This document shows positions 59,824-64,000 of a stretch of 64,000 bases of DNA, piece after piece. The notes beneath the pieces were generated by a model. That model saw only the letters and a program-made list of their open reading frames with translations, searched no databases and was not told the origin of the DNA. The DNA is from Burkholderiales bacterium. GTDB taxonomy: Bacteria; Pseudomonadota; Gammaproteobacteria; Burkholderiales; Burkholderiaceae_E. Positions within the stretch are counted from its first letter, which is position 1; every line of letters starts with the position of its first letter. Position numbers and translations under genes: made by a program. The stretch spans positions 34,205-98,204 of the forward strand of contig QEVL01000019.1 of NCBI GenBank assembly GCA_003577305.1. The letters run 5' to 3'.

Positions 59824-60155
59824 CGAATGAGGTCCTTTCAAGTCCAGGGAGCCCGCCCGCCGGCGCCATGGCGGCCATCGATGCGCGGGTACGCGTCGAA
59901 GCGCCACGACGCAGGCCTTGGCACGGGGCCTGCGAGTTTGATCGGATGCGCCCGCTCGCCTCTCGTGAAGGCGCTTGGCGCACACAAAGACGACGCCCCG
60001 TCCGCGCTGATTGCCGCAGCCACCAGTGCCGGAAGGGGCGCACGAGGGGTAGACGCGCAGGATACTGCAGCGCAACAGGCAGGGTCAAGGCGCGCTCCCC
60101 TCTTCTGCTAGCATGCGCAGCGTCTCCCTCTCGCCCCGCAGACCGCCCGACCCGA
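59824..60155. other. Leader and divergent promoter region of ilvI and the sigma gene
   Basis: A 332-base gap. On the minus strand the promoter TTGACC (60083-60088), spacer 18, TATCCT (60059-60064) points to ilvI and would give a leader of about 230 bases. The leader contains valine-rich coding possibilities in one frame (VVFVCA), but I see no convincing terminator/antiterminator pair, so an attenuator is only a guess. On the plus strand no clear promoter for the sigma gene is visible. Confidence 0.5.
60059..60088 (-). promoter_or_regulatory. ilvI promoter
   Basis: TTGACC at 60083-60088 and TATCCT at 60059-60064 on the minus strand, spaced 18 bases, each one or two mismatches from consensus. 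Confidence 0.6.
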
Positions 60156-60728
60156 ATGGCCACCCGGCAGGAATTGTCGGATTTCCTCGCCGCCGCCGAG
60201 CGCCGGGCGTTCAAGCAGGCGGTCTACGCGGTGCGCGACCAGGAAGTCGCGCTCGACGTGGTGCAGGACGCGATGCTCAAGCTCGCCACCCGCTACGCCG
60301 AACGCCCACCCGAGGAACTGCCGCTGCTGTTCCAGCGGATCCTGCAGAACGCGATCACCGACCACTTCCGGCGCCAGAAGGTGCGCAATCTCTGGACGAC
60401 GCCGCTGTCGGCGCTGTCGGGCGACGGCGACGAAGAGACGGGCGAGCGCGACATCCTGGAGGCACTGGAGGCCGAACCCGGCAGCTCCGCGGCGACCAAC
60501 GGCGCCGACCTGCTCGAACGGGCGCAGCTGCTGGCGATCCTGGACGAGGAAATCGGCAAGCTGCCGCGACGTCAACGCGAAGCCTTCCTGTTGCGTTACT
60601 GGGAAGATCTCAACGTGGCCGAAACCGCTGAAGCCATGGGATGTTCCGAAGGCAGCGTCAAGACTCACTGCTCCCGGGCCGCCCACGCCCTGGCCGAAGT
60701 GCTGCGCGCACGCGGAATTGAACCATGA
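60156..60728 (+). CDS. ECF-type RNA polymerase sigma factor
   Basis: A 190-residue sigma factor with region 2 (YAVRDQEVALDVVQDAMLKLATRY) and region 4 (LPRRQREAFLLRYWEDLNVAETAEAMGCSEGSVKTHCSRA in pieces), the helix-turn-helix for the -35 box. The linker between them is long and acidic. It overlaps the following DUF3619 gene by four bases, which suggests that the membrane protein after it acts as its partner or anti-sigma factor. The target promoters are unknown. Confidence 0.92.
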   Translation: MATRQELSDFLAAAERRAFKQAVYAVRDQEVALDVVQDAMLKLATRYAERPPEELPLLFQRILQNAITDHFRRQKVRNLWTTPLSALSGDGDEETGERDILEALEAEPGSSAATNGADLLERAQLLAILDEEIGKLPRRQREAFLLRYWEDLNVAETAEAMGCSEGSVKTHCSRAAHALAEVLRARGIEP

Positions 60729-61177
60729 ACAACGAAGAACTCATTGCCCGGCTCGCCCGCGAAGCGCTCGACGAATCGGTCGAGCGCCTGCCGTGGCGCG
60801 TCACCCATCGGCTGGCCACTGCCCGCGAGGCGGCGCTGGCGCGCATCCCCGCCGAAGCGCGGGCAGCCGTCCCGACCCTGGCGGTCGCCGGCAACGGCCA
60901 GCTGGTCGTCGCGGCCTGCGCCGGCAGCCCGCCACAAGCGCCGAGCCCGCGCGACGGGCGCCGCCATTTCGGGCTGGGGCTGGCGGCAATCGTCGTTCCG
61001 GTGCTGGTCGTTGCCGCGGTGCTCTACGCGATTTCCGAGTGGGACAGCCAGTTGCGGGCCGACGACATCGCCGACGTCGACGCTGCGGTGCTGGTCGACG
61101 AAGTACCGATTTCGGCCTATGCCGATCGCGGATTCGGCGTGTTCCTGCGCAACGTCAGCCGCGGAGAGCGCGAGTGA
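60725..61177 (+). CDS. DUF3619 family membrane protein
   Basis: A 150-residue protein with an N-terminal cytoplasmic part (ELIARLAREALDESVERLPWRVTHRLATAREAAL, in pieces) and one membrane helix at about 80-102 (LGLAAIVVPVLVVAAVLYAI), then a short outer part. DUF3619 proteins occur next to ECF sigma genes in betaproteobacteria. The layout fits an anti-sigma factor, but the function is not established. Confidence 0.85.
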   Translation: MNNEELIARLAREALDESVERLPWRVTHRLATAREAALARIPAEARAAVPTLAVAGNGQLVVAACAGSPPQAPSPRDGRRHFGLGLAAIVVPVLVVAAVLYAISEWDSQLRADDIADVDAAVLVDEVPISAYADRGFGVFLRNVSRGERE

Positions 61178-61749
61178 GCCGCGAACAGCTGATCGCCGTG
61201 GTGCTCGCCGGCCTGTGCGTCGCCCTGATGGCCGTGGTGATGCCGGCTCGCGCCGAAGACGACGCGCCGCCGCCGCGCGCCTCGCTGCTGCCGCTCGTCA
61301 GGCCGTTGTGGAGCGAACTCAGTTCGGCCCAGCAGTCGGTGCTCGAGCCGTTCGCGCAGCAGTGGAACGGCTGGTCGGCGCAGGAAAAGCGCATCTGGGT
61401 GTCGCTGGCCGACCGGGTGCCACGCATGGCGCCCGCGGCGCGCGAGCGCGCGCACCAGCGCATCCGCGAATGGGCCGCGCTCACGCCCGAGCAGCGACGA
61501 CTCGCCCGCCAGAACTATCGCCTCGCCAAGCGCCTGCCCCCCGACGAGCGCCAGGCGCAGTGGGAGCGCTATCGCGAACTGACTCCCGAGCAGCGTGCGG
61601 TGCTGCGCAACTCCGGCTGGACCAGCAACACCGCCGCGCGCCACGCCGGCGCGCGCACCGGCCTGGCCAAGGAAGCTGCCCAGCCGCTGTCCGACCTCGC
61701 GCGCCGCAGCGTCCGGCGCCCGTCCCCGCCGCGGCCATCCGAGTTCTGA
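61174..61749 (+). CDS. DUF3106 family exported protein
   Basis: A 191-residue protein starting at a GTG that overlaps the upstream stop (GTGA). A signal peptide (VVLAGLCVALMAVVMPARA) is followed by repeated helical units with Trp and 'LTPEQR' motifs (WAALTPEQRRLARQNYRLAKRLP, RELTPEQRAVLRNSGW), typical of DUF3106. It is periplasmic; a role in sensing or binding is possible but unproven. Its stop overlaps the next start by one base (TGATG). Confidence 0.85.
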   Translation: MSREQLIAVVLAGLCVALMAVVMPARAEDDAPPPRASLLPLVRPLWSELSSAQQSVLEPFAQQWNGWSAQEKRIWVSLADRVPRMAPAARERAHQRIREWAALTPEQRRLARQNYRLAKRLPPDERQAQWERYRELTPEQRAVLRNSGWTSNTAARHAGARTGLAKEAAQPLSDLARRSVRRPSPPRPSEF

Positions 61750-62246
61750 TGCGCGGGCGCGATCCCGCGGCCGATCCCTGGCGCCGCCTGATGGGCATTG
61801 CCTACGAGAGCATCGTCCTGTTCGGTGTGCTCTGGTTCGCCGACTACGCGTTCTCGGCGCTCACGCAGTTCCGCGGCCACCCGGGCCCGCTGCGTACCGC
61901 GTTCCAGCTGTTCACGCTGGGCGTGCTCGGGGTCTACTTCACCTGGTTCTGGAGCGCGGGTCGGCGCTCGCTGCCGATGAAGACGCTGGCGCTGCAACTG
62001 CAGACCCGCGACGGAGGCCAGGTGAGCGCGGCGCGCGCGTTCGCGCGCTTCGCCGCCGCATCGGTGCTGGCGATCGGCGCGCTGGCCGCTGCCCGGTATC
62101 TGCATCCGGCGCTCGCACTGCTGCTGCTCGCGCCCTACGCCTGGACGCTGGTCGACCGCGATCGCCGCGCACTGCACGACCTCATGGCCGGCACGCGGCT
62201 GGCGCACGTCGCGGCGCCCGACGCGATGCGTTCGGTCGACGTCTGA
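61749..62246 (+). CDS. RDD family membrane protein
   Basis: A 165-residue protein with RDD-domain features: MGIAYESIVLFGVLWFADYAFSAL, a second helix pair, GRRSLPMKTLALQLQTRDG and the motif RDRRALHDLMAGTRLAHV. Three to four membrane helices. RDD proteins are thought to be transport-related. It is the last gene of the sigma operon. The neighbouring decarboxylase gene is convergent, with 7 bases between. Confidence 0.87.
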   Translation: MRGRDPAADPWRRLMGIAYESIVLFGVLWFADYAFSALTQFRGHPGPLRTAFQLFTLGVLGVYFTWFWSAGRRSLPMKTLALQLQTRDGGQVSAARAFARFAAASVLAIGALAAARYLHPALALLLLAPYAWTLVDRDRRALHDLMAGTRLAHVAAPDAMRSVDV

Positions 62247-62253
62247 CGCGCGC

Positions 62254-64000
62254 TCAGGTCTTCACGCAGTCGACGTAGTAGCGATCGACGCCGTCCTCGC
62301 GCTCGGTCACCAGGCCGTGCACGTCGGTTTCGAAGCCGGGAAAGCGCGCGTTGAAGTCACGCGCGAACTTCAGGTACTCGACGATCGGGCGGTTGAAGCG
62401 CTCGCCCGGAATCAGCAGCGGAATGCCCGGCGGATACGGCGTGACCAGCATCGTCGTGATCCGCCCTTCGAGCTCGTCGATCGGCACGCGGTCGACCCGC
62501 CGGTGCGCCAGGCACTCGAACGCCAGCGAGGGCTTCATCGCGGGCTGCATGCTCGACAGGTACATCTCGGTGGTGACCCGCGCGATGTCGTAGCGACGGT
62601 ACTGCTCGTGGATCTGCGAGGCGAGGTCGCGCAGCCCCGTGCGCTCGTAGGCCGGATACGCCTGCACGAACTCGGGCATCACGCGCCACAGCGGCTGGTT
62701 GGTGTCGTGGTCGCTCTTGAACTGCTGCAATTCGGTGACCAGCGTGTTCCAGCGTCCCTTGGTGATGCCGATCGTGAACATCACGAAGAACGAATAGAGA
62801 CCGGTCTTCTCGACCACCACCCCGTGCTCGGCGAGGTACTTGGTGACGATCGACGCCGGAATGCCCCAGGGCGCGAAGCGGCCGGTGATGTCGAGCCCGG
62901 GCGTCACGATGGTGGCCTTGATCGGGTCGAGCATCGTGAAGTTGGTGACCAGCTTGCCGAAGCCGTGCCACTTGTCGCTCGAACGCAGGAACCAGTTCTC
63001 GCGCTTGCCGATGCCGGTCTCGGCGAGGTCTTTCGGCCCCCAGACCCTGAACCACCAATCCTGCCCGAACTCGTCGTCGACCTTGCGCATCGCGCGGCGA
63101 AACTCGAGCGACTCGAAGATCGACTCCTCGACCAGCGCGGTGCCCCCGGGCGGCTCCATCATCGCGGCGGCCACGTCGCACGAGGCGATGATCGCGTACT
63201 GCGGGCTGGTGGACATGTGCATCAGGAACGCTTCGTTGAAGCGATGCCGGTCGAACTGCCTCCCCTCCGAGTCCTGGATCAGGATCTGCGAAGCCTGCGA
63301 CAACCCCGCGAGCAGCTTGTGTGTGGACTGCGTCGAGAAGATCATCGCGTCGCGACTGCGCGGTCGGTTCGCGCCGATCGCGTGGAACTCGTGATAGAAG
63401 GGATGGAAGGCCGCGTGCGGCAGCCAGGCCTCGTCGAAGTGCAGGTTCGGAATGTAGCTGCCCAGCGTGCGCTTGATCGTCTCCACGTTGTAGATCACGC
63501 CGTCGTAGGTCGACTGCGTGATCGTCATCACGCGCGGGCGCGCCGACTTGTCCCTGATCAGCGGGTTCGCGTCGATCTTCTTCTGGATGCTGGCCGGGTC
63601 GAACTCCTCGAGCGGAATCGGCCCGATGATGCCGTAGTGATTGCGCGTGGGCTGCAGGAAGATCGGGATCGTTCCCGTCATCGTGATCGCGTGCAGGATC
63701 GACTTGTGGCAGTTGCGGTCGACCAGCACCACGTCGTCGTTGCCCACCGTGGCGTGCCAGACGATCTTGTTCGACGTGGACGTGCCGTTGGTCACGAAGA
63801 ACAGGTGATCGACGTTGAAGATGCGCGCCGCGTTGCGCTCGGAGGCCGCCACCGGCCCGCTGTGGTCGAGCAGCTGGCCCAGCTCGTCGACCGCGTTGCA
63901 GACGTCGGCGCGCAGCATGTTCTCGCCGAAGAACTGGTGGAACATCTGCCCCACCGGGCTCTTCAGGAACGCCACGCCGCCCGAGTGCCCCGGGCAGTGC
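62254..64000 (-). CDS. Arginine/lysine/ornithine decarboxylase, N-terminal part outside window
   Basis: The C-terminal 581 residues of a large PLP-dependent basic amino acid decarboxylase; the frame is open past the end of the window (HCPGHSGGVAFLK...). The PLP lysine is in FSTQSTHKLLAGLSQAS (S-x-H-K), with LHFDEAWLPHAAFHPFY providing the aspartate. The C-terminal domain ends DRYYVDCVKT. Family members are about 720-760 residues, so about 160 are missing. Such enzymes take part in acid resistance and polyamine synthesis; which amino acid is used cannot be told here. Confidence 0.92.
   Translation of the reverse strand, partial: HCPGHSGGVAFLKSPVGQMFHQFFGENMLRADVCNAVDELGQLLDHSGPVAASERNAARIFNVDHLFFVTNGTSTSNKIVWHATVGNDDVVLVDRNCHKSILHAITMTGTIPIFLQPTRNHYGIIGPIPLEEFDPASIQKKIDANPLIRDKSARPRVMTITQSTYDGVIYNVETIKRTLGSYIPNLHFDEAWLPHAAFHPFYHEFHAIGANRPRSRDAMIFSTQSTHKLLAGLSQASQILIQDSEGRQFDRHRFNEAFLMHMSTSPQYAIIASCDVAAAMMEPPGGTALVEESIFESLEFRRAMRKVDDEFGQDWWFRVWGPKDLAETGIGKRENWFLRSSDKWHGFGKLVTNFTMLDPIKATIVTPGLDITGRFAPWGIPASIVTKYLAEHGVVVEKTGLYSFFVMFTIGITKGRWNTLVTELQQFKSDHDTNQPLWRVMPEFVQAYPAYERTGLRDLASQIHEQYRRYDIARVTTEMYLSSMQPAMKPSLAFECLAHRRVDRVPIDELEGRITTMLVTPYPPGIPLLIPGERFNRPIVEYLKFARDFNARFPGFETDVHGLVTEREDGVDRYYVDCVKT

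Overview
The window is a single, very GC-rich stretch of chromosome from a betaproteobacterium, most likely of the order Burkholderiales. The evidence is the gene order yicC ... gmk-rpoZ-spoT-greB, pmbA/yjgA(darP)/mogA, tpiA-secG-tRNA-Leu-nuoA to nuoN, ilvI-ilvH-ilvC-psd-pssA, and an ECF sigma gene followed by DUF3619, DUF3106 and RDD genes. Nearly all of it is coding. Many neighbouring genes overlap by the four bases ATGA or GTGA.

Layout. 1-8195: a truncated yicC, a small RHH/PIN toxin-antitoxin pair with its own promoter and palindrome, then housekeeping genes (gmk, rpoZ, bifunctional spoT, greB, pmbA, darP, mogA). 8196-8965: a gene-free cluster of nested long inverted repeats that takes in the last bases of relA. 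8966-12112: relA (synthetase-only type) and mtfA, divergent from one shared promoter region. 12176-23736: one long minus-strand Tad/Flp pilus operon (flp-like pilin, TadG- and TadE-like proteins, CpaB, secretin RcpA, FHA-TadA, TadB, TadC, a DUF192 protein, a TPR lipoprotein, a final TadE-like protein). No tadZ or prepilin peptidase gene is present, and the tadA 5' part is frame-disrupted. 23817-24530: a decayed Fic-family fragment. 24677-26005: aceA (isocitrate lyase). 26312-30090: a TetR/FadR-like operator followed by a BadH-like short-chain dehydrogenase and a three-part TRAP transporter. 30087-38496: rmuC, a DUF4124 protein, a large FtsX-type permease, a YhhQ transporter, a dienoyl-CoA-isomerase-like crotonase, a quinone oxidoreductase, tRNA-Ser(UGA) followed by a 66-bp near-palindrome between AT-rich blocks, and a Nudix hydrolase. 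38511-53275: the complete 14-gene complex I operon nuoA-nuoN. 53470-62246: tRNA-Leu(GAG), secG, tpiA, pssA, psd, ilvC, ilvH, ilvI, then the divergent sigma/DUF3619/DUF3106/RDD operon. 62254-64000: the C-terminal part of a PLP-dependent arginine/lysine/ornithine decarboxylase.

Together these encode stringent-response control (two RSH enzymes), a surface adhesion pilus, aerobic respiration through complex I, branched-chain amino acid and phosphatidylethanolamine synthesis, and carboxylate uptake with beta-oxidation-type catabolism plus the glyoxylate shunt. The least explained parts are the repeat cluster at 8196-8993, the frame-disrupted FHA-TadA, the palindromic operator upstream of the BadH/TRAP operon, and the palindrome beside tRNA-Ser. 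I saw no CRISPR array, intact insertion sequence or prophage.
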